Shown: in pieces, positions 15,131 through 22,899 of the stretch | Position numbering within the stretch: the first letter of the stretch is position 1 | Layout of the letters: every line of letters begins with the position of its first letter | From: DAOTWP01 sp034435675 | GTDB taxonomy: Bacteria; Chloroflexota; Anaerolineae; Aggregatilineales; Phototrophicaceae | Reading direction: 5' to 3' | Assembly (NCBI GenBank): GCA_034435675.1 | Contig: DAOTWP010000373.1 | Coordinates: forward strand, 1 to 31,916 | Length of the DNA: 31,916 nt | Translations under genes and position numbers: made by a program | The notes under the pieces: model-generated | Database searches by the model: none | Seen by the model: the letters and a program-made list of their open reading frames with translations, nothing else | What the model was told of the DNA's origin: nothing

Positions 15131-15166
15131 GCGCGGTAATGAGCTACCCTGGATGCAGTCGTCATC

Positions 15167-16627
15167 ATGACACCCTCTCTGATTCAGCAAACGTGCGCGC
15201 TGATTGAAACGCGCACGGGCATCGCTGTCGGTACGCAGTTTCGCAGCGACATCGCGCCGATTCTCATGCAGATTGCAGCCGGGGACATCGCCGCGCTGCT
15301 GCGTACCCTGCAAACCAGCAGCGACAGCGCCCCGGTCTGGCAGCGGCTCGTCAGCGCGCTGACGATCGGCGAAACCCATTTCCAGCGCGACAAGCCGTAC
15401 TTCGAGATGCTGGGGCAGCAAATTTTGCCAGAGCTGATCCGCCAGCGCCGCGCCGCGCAGCACCTGACGCTGAACATCTGGAGCGCGGGCTGTGCCACCG
15501 GCGAAGAACCCTATTCCGTCGCGATTCTGCTGACTGAACTGCTGCCTGACATCAAGCGCTGGCAGATTCGGCTGGTAGGCACGGACATTAACGAAAGCGC
15601 CATCCGCAAAGCCGCCAGCGGCATCTACCGCCCGTGGGCGTTCCGGCAAACGGACAGCGCGTTTCGCAGTGCGTACTTTGATGTGGTGGAGGGCGGCGTA
15701 CAGATCAAGCCGGAAATCCGCCAGAGGGTCGTGTTCCGGCAGGGCAATCTGCTCAACGGTGCGCCGCTGCCCGCGCTGGATATCATCCTGTGCCGCAATC
15801 TGCTGCTGTACCTGACCGGGGAGGCGATCCAGCGGGCGGAAACACTGCTCTACAACGCGCTCACGCCCGGCGGCTGGCTGCTGTTGGGGCAGTCCGAAGC
15901 GCTGCGCCATCACCGCGAACGCTGGCAGGCGCACATCCGCACCGGGGTTGTCATCTATCGCAAACCGGCTGCTCCTCAGGCTCAGCCCGCGCTGCCCGTG
16001 CTGGCACAACCGGTGCAGCAGCTAGAGAGCGTTTATTATCAGCGTCCACCGGAACGCCCCGCCCATCCACAGCCATCTGCCGCCGGAACGCCGCCGGCGC
16101 CGCCCGCCTTTGCTGGGGCGTATGGCGACGCCGTTCACGCCCTGCACACGGCACAGCCGCAGGAAGCTGAGCGTATCCTCGCAGGGATTCTGGCAGTGCA
16201 GCCGGACGACGCCCGCGCCAATACACTGCTGGCGTGCATCTTCGCCAACCGCCAAATGCTGCCCGAAGCCCGCGCGCACCTTGACGCCGCCCTGCGCCGC
16301 ACCCCGATGCTTGCCGACGCCCACTACCTGCGGGCAATGCTGGCGCTGGAAAGCGAACCGCCGGACCCTGCCGCCGCCGCCCGCAGCCTGCGCGCTGCCC
16401 TGTACTGCGAGCCGGATCACGCACTTGCCGCGCTGATGCTGGGCAACCTGCATGAACGACAGGGCGAAGCCGACCGCGCCCGCAAGGCATGGCAGCGTGC
16501 CATCCGTGCTGCCACCACCCTGCCACCAGAGGCGCAGGTATCTGACCTGAGCGACATCACCGCCGGGGATTTTGTGGCAATGCTCAACAACCGTCTGGGC
16601 AGCAACGGCGGGGCAAGCTCACCCTAA
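15167..16627 (+). CDS. CheR-type methyltransferase fused to C-terminal TPR domain
   Basis: 486 residues. A short CheR N-terminal helical domain (about 1-60) leads to LTIGETHFQRDKPYFEML (65-82), the 'NETxFFR' element with Gly in place of Asn. The SAM-binding motif NIWSAGCATGEEPYSVAI is at 103-120, GTDINESAIRKA at 138-149 and CRNLLLYLTGEAI at 209-221. This enzyme class methylates glutamates of chemoreceptors. After a Pro/Ala-rich linker (about 270-325) follow about four TPRs (330-455), e.g. ARAHLDAALRRTPMLADAHY. CheR-TPR fusions are known from chemosensory systems controlling motility or type IV pili. Here no receptor, CheA, CheW or CheB gene is nearby, so the target is unknown. Shine-Dalgarno signal is weak (CTGGA at 15158). 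Confidence 0.85.
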   Translation: MTPSLIQQTCALIETRTGIAVGTQFRSDIAPILMQIAAGDIAALLRTLQTSSDSAPVWQRLVSALTIGETHFQRDKPYFEMLGQQILPELIRQRRAAQHLTLNIWSAGCATGEEPYSVAILLTELLPDIKRWQIRLVGTDINESAIRKAASGIYRPWAFRQTDSAFRSAYFDVVEGGVQIKPEIRQRVVFRQGNLLNGAPLPALDIILCRNLLLYLTGEAIQRAETLLYNALTPGGWLLLGQSEALRHHRERWQAHIRTGVVIYRKPAAPQAQPALPVLAQPVQQLESVYYQRPPERPAHPQPSAAGTPPAPPAFAGAYGDAVHALHTAQPQEAERILAGILAVQPDDARANTLLACIFANRQMLPEARAHLDAALRRTPMLADAHYLRAMLALESEPPDPAAAARSLRAALYCEPDHALAALMLGNLHERQGEADRARKAWQRAIRAATTLPPEAQVSDLSDITAGDFVAMLNNRLGSNGGASSP

Positions 16628-16660
16628 TCACGGCACAATCACAGCGTAAGCAGAGTGTAA

Positions 16661-17233
16661 TCAGGGCGTGAAATTCAGGGACAGCAGCAGCGTGTCCAGC
16701 GCAGACAGCAGCGATTCGGCACTGCTGTCATTGACCAGCGTATAATCCGCGATGGCGATGGGTCCGCCTTTTTCGAGATTTTCGATTTCTTTAATGTCGC
16801 GATCCTGCGCCTCGGCGCGGGTCAGCGGGCGTTCCGGGCGTGCTGCCAACCGCTGATAGCGCAGGTGACGCGGGCTGACCACCGCCACGACAATCAGTTC
16901 AGCGTCCAGCCGCTGGTGCAGCAGGATATATTCCCCAAAGCCATACAGCCCATCAATGACGATGTTGGGGCGCTGCGCCAGCGCCTGCTGCAAATGCGGC
17001 AGCGCCCGCAGGGCAATCGCGTTGATGCCCTCGTTAGCGCGCAGTTCCTCGCGCACGGTGCGCTCGTTGGCAGGTGTCACCTGCCAGCCGCGCCGCTGCA
17101 CCTCATCCACGACAATACTGCCAAAGCGAAACTGGTAGAATCCGCGTGCTTCCAGATGTTTGGCGCACAGCGTTTTGCCAGCGCCCGGCATACCGACCAG
17201 CGCCAACGCGCGACGGGGAGAAGGTGTCTGCAT
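16661..17233 (-). CDS. UPF0200/dephospho-CoA-kinase-like P-loop kinase
   Basis: 190 residues. The Walker A motif is ALVGMPGAGKT (11-21). It is followed by ARGFYQFRFGSIVVDEVQRR and RGWQVTPANERTVREELRAN, a close match to the 'f.v..GDvVReE..RRGl..t.eN...v...LR' block of the UPF0200 family known mainly from archaea. The C-terminal block PLTRAEAQDRDIKEIENLEK and IAIADYTLVNDSS is the family's lid and P-loop partner region. These proteins are thought to be nucleotide or nucleoside kinases, but the substrate is not established. Start: GAGG lies four bases before the ATG at 17233. It converges on the CheR gene with 33 bases between stops. Confidence 0.85.
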   Translation of the reverse strand: MQTPSPRRALALVGMPGAGKTLCAKHLEARGFYQFRFGSIVVDEVQRRGWQVTPANERTVREELRANEGINAIALRALPHLQQALAQRPNIVIDGLYGFGEYILLHQRLDAELIVVAVVSPRHLRYQRLAARPERPLTRAEAQDRDIKEIENLEKGGPIAIADYTLVNDSSAESLLSALDTLLLSLNFTP

Positions 17234-17321
17234 AGGACCTCACGATGTTCTGCTGCCGAATGGAGTCCAGCGCATTATTCCACAACGCGGCGGCAGGGGC
17301 AATGTGGTTTAGCCCCTGCCG

Positions 17322-18701
17322 CTAATCCCCCGGCGCGTCAATCGGGAAAACCAGATATTCCAATCCGCGCGGGACTGCGGGATTTTGCGCCTCTGCTTCC
17401 GGCAGCCAGTACGTCAGCCCGTCATCCTGCCCCAAATCCACTTCCCACCACGCCTGACTACCGAGGCAAACAGGTCCCGACACCACGCGGAAGGTCTGCA
17501 AATCCACATTGAACCTGCCCACGACTGCGCCACCGGGTTGATCGTAATACGGTGTACCCTCACCATACACGGATGCCGCCGCGCCATAGCCATCGACCAG
17601 CAAGCGCCAGCGCGCGCCACCTGCACAGCGCTGATCCTGCCCCTCGCGCGGGTCGGGCGTACCTGCTGGGGTAATCAACATATCGAAGTAGGTATCACCT
17701 GTGACGTACACCTGATGCTGGAGAACGAATCCGACCTGCCCGTCAAAGGACAGTGTCACCGTGAAACCACTCCAGTAGTTGGCGTACAGATAGCCCTCGC
17801 CAGCAGGATAAAACAGCAGCACATCGGGCGGGATATATTCTTCATACGGCACACGCGCGATTTCTGCTGCGCCGAGCACCAGCAGGCTGCCGTCGCTGAG
17901 GAACGCCACCTGCAAGGGCAGCGGGGGCATCGCGCTGTAATCTCTGGTGGAGGGTCCGTATTCACCACGCCAGTTCAATTCATCAAGGTAGAGGGTCCAG
18001 TTTTCCAGCAGTTCATCCGGAAGCGGGTATTCAGCCAGAAGTGCCTCTGCCGCAGGATAAGCGCCCATTATCAGCGCTTCCGCCGCAGCCGCGTCCGGGT
18101 GTCCAAGCTGGATCAATACATTTGCGCGCTGCGCTGTGACTAAGGGCAGCCGCAGCAGATCAATCGAAGCGCGATAGGCGGCTAATGCTGCATCCAGATC
18201 GCCAAGCTGCTCGTGCATCAGCCCGATGATGAAACCGATGAATGGTGATATGTCGGTCTCAGTATCCCACCCTGAATAGAAACCGCCTGAAACGGATTCG
18301 AAAATCGCAAGTACCTGCTGATAGTCGCCTGCCTGAAAGGCAAGCAGCGCATCGGCGATAACTGCCTGGACTGCATCAGGCGCATAGATGTATCCGGAAA
18401 TGCCAGGGTCTTCGAAAATCAACAGGGACGCCATGTAGAAACTGCTTTGCAGGGCACAGTCGTCGCCTGCGCACAGCGCCAGCAGCGCCTCGTAGACCGG
18501 GAACTCGCAGCCGATGGGCGCACTTTCGACACTGCACATTTGCAGCGCCTCGCAGCCGGCGGCGTACAGGTCTGCGCCCATAATCGGCGCGATCACATCT
18601 GCTGCGGCAGCGCTGCACGCGGAACCCCACACCGCCGCTTCCTGCGCCATAGCAGGCATGGCTAGCACCCAGATCAGAACGAAAATAAGCAGGCGCTTCA
18701 T
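17322..18701 (-). CDS. Exported protein with helical repeat region and C-terminal SH3-like domain
   Basis: 459 residues with the ATG at 18701, chosen because GGGAGG precedes it; the open frame extends upstream to 18893 but has no signal peptide there. Residues 1-19 are a signal peptide (MKRLLIFVLIWVLAMPAMAQ), cleaved before EAAVWG. About residues 25-70 contain four cysteines, probably disulphide bonded. Residues 90-200 look like TPR-type helices (AFQAGDYQQVLAIFESV, then LGDLDAALAAYRASIDLL). Residues about 260-380 are beta-rich, and the last 100 contain an SH3-like segment (YYDQPGGAVVGRFNV, then FRVVSGPVCLGSQAWWEVDL) like those of secreted Chloroflexota proteins. Location is extracytoplasmic. 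No enzyme motif was recognised. It is followed by the UPF0200 kinase 88 bases downstream. Confidence 0.8.
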   Translation of the reverse strand: MKRLLIFVLIWVLAMPAMAQEAAVWGSACSAAAADVIAPIMGADLYAAGCEALQMCSVESAPIGCEFPVYEALLALCAGDDCALQSSFYMASLLIFEDPGISGYIYAPDAVQAVIADALLAFQAGDYQQVLAIFESVSGGFYSGWDTETDISPFIGFIIGLMHEQLGDLDAALAAYRASIDLLRLPLVTAQRANVLIQLGHPDAAAAEALIMGAYPAAEALLAEYPLPDELLENWTLYLDELNWRGEYGPSTRDYSAMPPLPLQVAFLSDGSLLVLGAAEIARVPYEEYIPPDVLLFYPAGEGYLYANYWSGFTVTLSFDGQVGFVLQHQVYVTGDTYFDMLITPAGTPDPREGQDQRCAGGARWRLLVDGYGAAASVYGEGTPYYDQPGGAVVGRFNVDLQTFRVVSGPVCLGSQAWWEVDLGQDDGLTYWLPEAEAQNPAVPRGLEYLVFPIDAPGD

Positions 18702-18855
18702 CGCCGCCGCCTCCCATCTCACCAGGACAATACAGCAGATACTATAGCAACCCTGTTTCTTGCGCTGGACGGCTGCCCTCCGCAGGTTGACGCCAACCCT
18801 GTGGTGATGCCGAACGCTGTCACCCGGTACATGCCGGCAGAGGTCTGTTGAACTG

Positions 18856-18884
18856 CTGGCAGGTTGGCGGCGCGGGGTTATAAT
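18856..18884 (+). promoter_or_regulatory. Promoter of the AAA ATPase gene, probably leaderless
   Basis: A perfect TATAAT at 18879-18884 and a weak CTGGCA (18856-18861) are separated by 17 bases. The ATG at 18892 lies exactly seven bases after the -10, where RNA polymerase should start, and no ribosome-binding sequence precedes it. Confidence 0.6.
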
Positions 18885-18891
18885 AGCGGGC

Positions 18892-20202
18892 ATGGACGAT
18901 CTTATATCGCAGAATCCTTATAATCCCCAGTCGCCGCTGCTGCCCGACGGCTTCACCCTGACTGCCTATATTGCCAGCAGCGCCGCGCTCGCTCGCCTGC
19001 ACCAGCACATTGCCGACGCCGTGCCGGGGGCGCTGATGTATCTCGGGCGCGGCGGCGTGGGCAAAACCGCGCTGGTGCTCAACGCCGGCGGGCTGTTTGG
19101 CGAAACAGTGCTGTGTGTGCCGCTGCTGCTCAAAGAAGCCGCGCTGAACCATGAGGCGGATTTGCTGCGCCTGCTCTATAACGCCACTGCGGGCACGCTG
19201 GAACAGCAGGGCTTTACCCTGTCCCGCCTGACGCCTATACCGGACGACAACGACACCCTGCGCGACTGGCTGCTGGAGGTGGGCTTCCCGCAGTTGTTCG
19301 GCATCCTGCGCACATTCCGCCATCTGGTGCTGCTGCTGGATGACATTGACCTGCTGATCAGCGCGATACAGCGCGAAAGCCTGCCCGCCGACATGCTGGC
19401 GTATCTGGGCAGGGTAGCAAACCAGCCGCAGATGACCATGGTGCTGACCGCCCAACCAGAAAGCGAGACGCATCTGCCACTGCTGCTGCCGCTGGTCGAA
19501 CACACCGCCGTGTACCGGTTGGAGAACCTGACTCTCGAGGAAACCGCCCTGCTGCTGCGGGTGCCGGCAGAGCAGGCGTACACCGTGCGCGATGACGCCG
19601 CCGCCGCGATCTATGCCGCCACCGGGGGTGTGCCCCGGCTGGTGCAAATCTTCGGCTACTTTCTGTATGCCCGCTGGCTGCGTGGGGCGTCCTCCGCAGC
19701 GATCAGCGCCGCAGAAATCAAGGCACTGCTGCCGCGTGCGCAGGAACAGGCGGAACTGCTCTTCCGCGACCTGTGGCAGTCCCGCAACAGCAGCGAACGG
19801 CTGGTGCTGACCGCCGCCGCCGGACTGATCTACGAAGATCCGCTGCGCCCGCTGAAGCCGGAGCAGATTACGGTGTGGCTGCTGCAAACCGATTACCCGC
19901 TGGATACCACCGCCGTCAACGCAGCGCTGCGCAGCCTTGAATATGACCAACTGATCAGGACGACAGGGGGCAAGGTGACCTTTTACGGGGGCATGTGGCA
20001 GACGTGGCTGCTGGAAAACGCCCGCCTGCGCGATGCTGCCGGACGCCCGTCCGGACGGCGCAGGGCGCGCGCCGTGCTGCTGGCGGCAGTGCTGTTCGTG
20101 CTGGTGGTCGCGCTGGTGCTGGCGATTACGCTGAGCAGCGCGCCGCCCACGAGTATCGCCCCACAGCCCACCGTGACGCTGGTGGGCACGCCGGGCGAAT
20201 AG
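18892..20202 (+). CDS. Tail-anchored AAA ATPase with winged-helix region
   Basis: 436 residues. Walker A GRGGVGKT is at 52-59, Walker B LVLLLDDID at 145-153, sensor-1-like MVLTAQPE at 183-190 and ATGGVPRLVQ at 243-252. The domain is related to the Orc1/STAND-type ATPases (AAA_16/AAA_22). Residues about 300-370 resemble a winged helix. A basic stretch, GRRRARAV (about 388-395), is followed by a hydrophobic helix (LLAAVLFVLVVALVLAITL, 396-414) and a short Pro/Thr-rich external tail, so the ATPase is cytoplasmic and held at the membrane by its C-terminus. No effector domain is seen. It is divergent from the exported SH3-like protein and converges on the Ser/Thr kinase. Confidence 0.82.
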   Translation: MDDLISQNPYNPQSPLLPDGFTLTAYIASSAALARLHQHIADAVPGALMYLGRGGVGKTALVLNAGGLFGETVLCVPLLLKEAALNHEADLLRLLYNATAGTLEQQGFTLSRLTPIPDDNDTLRDWLLEVGFPQLFGILRTFRHLVLLLDDIDLLISAIQRESLPADMLAYLGRVANQPQMTMVLTAQPESETHLPLLLPLVEHTAVYRLENLTLEETALLLRVPAEQAYTVRDDAAAAIYAATGGVPRLVQIFGYFLYARWLRGASSAAISAAEIKALLPRAQEQAELLFRDLWQSRNSSERLVLTAAAGLIYEDPLRPLKPEQITVWLLQTDYPLDTTAVNAALRSLEYDQLIRTTGGKVTFYGGMWQTWLLENARLRDAAGRPSGRRRARAVLLAAVLFVLVVALVLAITLSSAPPTSIAPQPTVTLVGTPGE

Positions 20203-20291
20203 CGCGAATGTATAGAGCAGGAGCAAGCGAAAAGGAGAAGGGAGCAAGGCTGCTGGCAACCGGGCGCTGGCTGCCTGCTGGACGCTAATCG

Positions 20292-20462
20292 TTAACGGCG
20301 GCAGTCGTAGATTCTGACCTGCGTGCCAGCCACGAAATAACCGCTGAATTCGGTGAAATGACGCGATTTCGGCTGCAAGCAGGACTCAAAGCGAAATCCT
20401 TGCCCGCCCCTTTCTCTGCTGAAAATCAATCCTTCGCGCCGCTGCGGTTCAACAAGTTTCAT
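20292..20462 (-). CDS. Possible small protein or 3' fragment downstream of the kinase
   Basis: A 56-residue frame begins with ATG at 20462 and ends at TAA 20292. The sequence includes QGFRFESCLQPKSRHFTEFS and then GYFVAGTQVRIYDCRR, with two cysteines and aromatic residues like the extracellular domain of the kinase just upstream. There is no Shine-Dalgarno sequence, and an in-frame stop lies 15 bases before the ATG. I consider it a possible relic of an extracellular domain or a real short peptide; a chance frame cannot be excluded. The rest of the 20203-20534 gap holds only a bulged hairpin (20469-20492). Confidence 0.25.
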   Translation of the reverse strand: MKLVEPQRREGLIFSRERGGQGFRFESCLQPKSRHFTEFSGYFVAGTQVRIYDCRR

Positions 20463-20534
20463 CCCGTCGTGTGAGCGTTAGCTCAGGCACACTGCTTTAA
20501 CCTTTTCCCCTGCGCCGGCACGTCTTTTGCCGCC

Positions 20535-22583
20535 TCAGCGAATGCGGCGAATATCCACCGGGCACTCCGACCACTGCTCGGCGGGAGTCTGCACGGTAAC
20601 CACCGGGCAAACCCCCAGCACCACGCCTTCGCGCACGACGGTGAATGTCTCATGCTCACTTGCGCCGATCCAGAACCAGTTGGTTTCGGCAAGCTGGCGC
20701 CAGCCCTGCAGGAACTGGCACTCTGCCAGCCGGGACACCGCGCCTTCGACAGCGGCAAACTCGTTCGTCCACACCTGGAAGCAGTCCTGTGGACGGAACG
20801 TGAACTGACGCTGTTCATTGCCCCAGCGCCGTCCATCAAACTCATAAACTGTTCCGTCTTCCCCGGTACGCTCAAAAGTCAGCCCACTGATATTGATGCT
20901 GAGACTGTCGCGGTTGCTCACAAACAGCGTGCGCGAATCATAAACCAGCAGCACCTGCGCGTCGGGATTGGCAGTAGGCAGCGGCGTTGCCGACGGCGCG
21001 GCAGGTTCAGGCGTTGGTGTGCCAGCACCGGCAGCGGGGTCTGCGGTCACCTGCACGGCGGCGGTCTGCTGCTGTGCGGCGGTACTGCTGGCGTTCACCT
21101 GTGCTGCGCTCGTAGCGGCGGTTTGCGCCCCGGCGGTACTGGTCGCAGCGCTGGCGGTCTGCGCGGACTCTGCGGTGCGTGCCGCCTGCGCCGTTTCTGT
21201 GCCTGCCGCCGCTGAACCGGGCGCGGTGGCAGATGCTGCCCCGGCACTCTCTGCAAGGGCAGTGGCGTTCGCAGCAGCGCCAGCCGTCGCGGCGTTCAGC
21301 GCCACCTGCGCGGCGGCAGTTGCTGTCGCGCTGGCAGCACCACCGCCACCACCCGACGACAACGCCAACAATGCCACCGCGACGATCACTGCCAGCAGCG
21401 CCACACCACCCAGTATCAGCGGCAGCCGGCTGCTGCGCTGGTCGTCGGGATCCATGTCCACGCCAACAGAGGCGGTCAGCGGTTTGGGCACAGTGCGTTC
21501 GCGCAAAGTTGACCGGTCAACCTGCCCACCCTTGCGGCGCGCATTGTTCGCCCGGTCTTTTTCAGTGGGTGACAGAACGGAGGGGCTGGGATTGCGCGTG
21601 GAACGATCCAGCAGCGAGTCTTCCTCAACTACCGGATGCGTGCTGAGATCAGCAGACGGCGCGGCAGCAGGGATGATTGGCTTGGGGCGTCCCGGTTTGG
21701 ACGCTTCCAGTTCATGCGTATCTTCGTCCGCTGCCAGGGTGAATGCCATTTCCAGCGCCTGTGCGAAGGCGTACCCCGTCTGATAGCGTTTGCGCGGGTC
21801 TTTGTCCAGCACGCGCATGACCACTTCTTCTATGTGGTGCGATATCTTCGGGTTAATATCGCTGATCGGCGGCGGCGGATCGCTGAGATGCTTGAGGGCT
21901 ACACTCATCGCGCTCTGGTCATCAAACGGCACACGCCCGGTGAGCATTTCATATAAACAAATGCCCAGCGAATACAGGTCACTCTGCGGTACTGCCTTTG
22001 CCGAAGACACCGCCTGCTCCGGCGCAACATAATGCACGCTGCCAAACGTGTTACCGATGGTGCCCTCCGGCACGCTGAGCGCCAAGCCGAAGTCAGTCAG
22101 CACGGCGCGTTTGTCGCTGTCCAGCACCATGATGTTGCTGGGCTTCACATCGCGGTGGATGACGCCCTGCTGGTGCGCGTAATCCAGCGCCAGCGCAATA
22201 TCGCGCACGATGCGCACAACCGGCGCATGTGGCATCAGCGTCGAGTCGCGCAGATGCTGTTTGAGCAGGTGACGTAAGTCCTGTCCTTCAAGATACGCCA
22301 TTGCCATGAAAAAGATGTTGCCTTCATTGCCCAACTGGTAGACACCGACAATGTTGGGATGGCTGAGCTTGGCAATCGAGCGTGCTTCGCGCATGAAGCG
22401 TTCGCGGTATTCCTGCTCATTGTCAGAAGCCACCAGGTGCGCGTCAATGATCTTGACGGCGGCGTAGCGCTCCAGCTTGGGGTCATAGCCGCGATACACG
22501 CGCGCCATCCCGCCCTGCCCGATAGCGCCCTCAATGGTGTAGTCGCCCAGTTTCCTGCCGATGAGAGGATCCGTATAATTCAT
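20535..22583 (-). CDS. Transmembrane Ser/Thr protein kinase with Ala/Thr-rich stalk and extracellular domain
   Basis: 682 residues. The kinase domain (about 14-275) has the Gly loop IGQGGMARVY, Lys44 (YAAVKII), HRD at 143-145 in VIHRDVKPSN, DFG at 164-166 and APE at 187-189. All catalytic residues are present, so it should be active as a PknB/Hanks-type kinase. A Ser/Thr/Pro-rich juxtamembrane region (about 290-390) leads to a membrane helix (LPLILGGVALLAVIVAVALL, about 396-415). A Gly/Ala/Thr/Ser stalk of over 100 residues follows, then a globular external domain with at least four cysteines (e.g. QDCFQVWTNEF, LAECQFLQGW). Kinases of this kind sense external signals and phosphorylate cytosolic targets; the adjacent FHA and Clp genes are candidates by position. 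No clear Shine-Dalgarno sequence precedes the ATG at 22583. Confidence 0.93.
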   Translation of the reverse strand: MNYTDPLIGRKLGDYTIEGAIGQGGMARVYRGYDPKLERYAAVKIIDAHLVASDNEQEYRERFMREARSIAKLSHPNIVGVYQLGNEGNIFFMAMAYLEGQDLRHLLKQHLRDSTLMPHAPVVRIVRDIALALDYAHQQGVIHRDVKPSNIMVLDSDKRAVLTDFGLALSVPEGTIGNTFGSVHYVAPEQAVSSAKAVPQSDLYSLGICLYEMLTGRVPFDDQSAMSVALKHLSDPPPPISDINPKISHHIEEVVMRVLDKDPRKRYQTGYAFAQALEMAFTLAADEDTHELEASKPGRPKPIIPAAAPSADLSTHPVVEEDSLLDRSTRNPSPSVLSPTEKDRANNARRKGGQVDRSTLRERTVPKPLTASVGVDMDPDDQRSSRLPLILGGVALLAVIVAVALLALSSGGGGGAASATATAAAQVALNAATAGAAANATALAESAGAASATAPGSAAAGTETAQAARTAESAQTASAATSTAGAQTAATSAAQVNASSTAAQQQTAAVQVTADPAAGAGTPTPEPAAPSATPLPTANPDAQVLLVYDSRTLFVSNRDSLSINISGLTFERTGEDGTVYEFDGRRWGNEQRQFTFRPQDCFQVWTNEFAAVEGAVSRLAECQFLQGWRQLAETNWFWIGASEHETFTVVREGVVLGVCPVVTVQTPAEQWSECPVDIRRIR

Positions 22584-22899
22584 AGATCAGCCTATACTTG
22601 AATGGCAACAAAAATACTGCGTGCGCAGCGGGAGATCAGCATCCCCTGTGATTTATTATAACGTGCCCCCCCCCGCCCGAAAATAGACGTTCCCACAAGT
22701 TGCCACCGATTTTGCCATGCAGCCCTCCACCGGGCAGGCAGCAGGCTTTTTATAGATTCGTTACAATTTGGTCGCGTCAGTTTGCTGATGAGATGCAGAC
22801 GATACGGTATACTCGGTATACTCGCAACGATGACATGCTAACACACACGAGACACACATCGGATAGACACATTCAGCTGATGAGCCAGGCAGGGTAAAG
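22584..22899. promoter_or_regulatory. Divergent intergenic region between kinase and clp operon
   Basis: A run of nine C residues (22666-22674) sits just outside a minus-strand TATAAT (complement of 22655-22660), where the spacer of a kinase promoter would be. On the plus strand two tandem copies of GGTATACTC (22807-22824) each include TATACT, two overlapping -10 candidates for the clp operon, though no good -35 is seen. A five-codon reading frame ending with TAA (22880-22897) lies two bases before the TTG start of the Clp gene. Confidence 0.4.

Noticed and set aside
15139..15166. ATG close to the TATAAT at 15125 as a leaderless start for the CheR gene
   Set aside because: The ATG at 15139 is not in frame with the methyltransferase.
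20203..20534. A tRNA in the gap between the convergent ATPase and kinase genes
   Set aside because: No cloverleaf arms or T-loop consensus found on either strand.
22700..22897. 65-residue frame before clp
   Set aside because: Composition looks non-coding and it overlaps the candidate promoters; only its last five codons are of interest as a possible leader.
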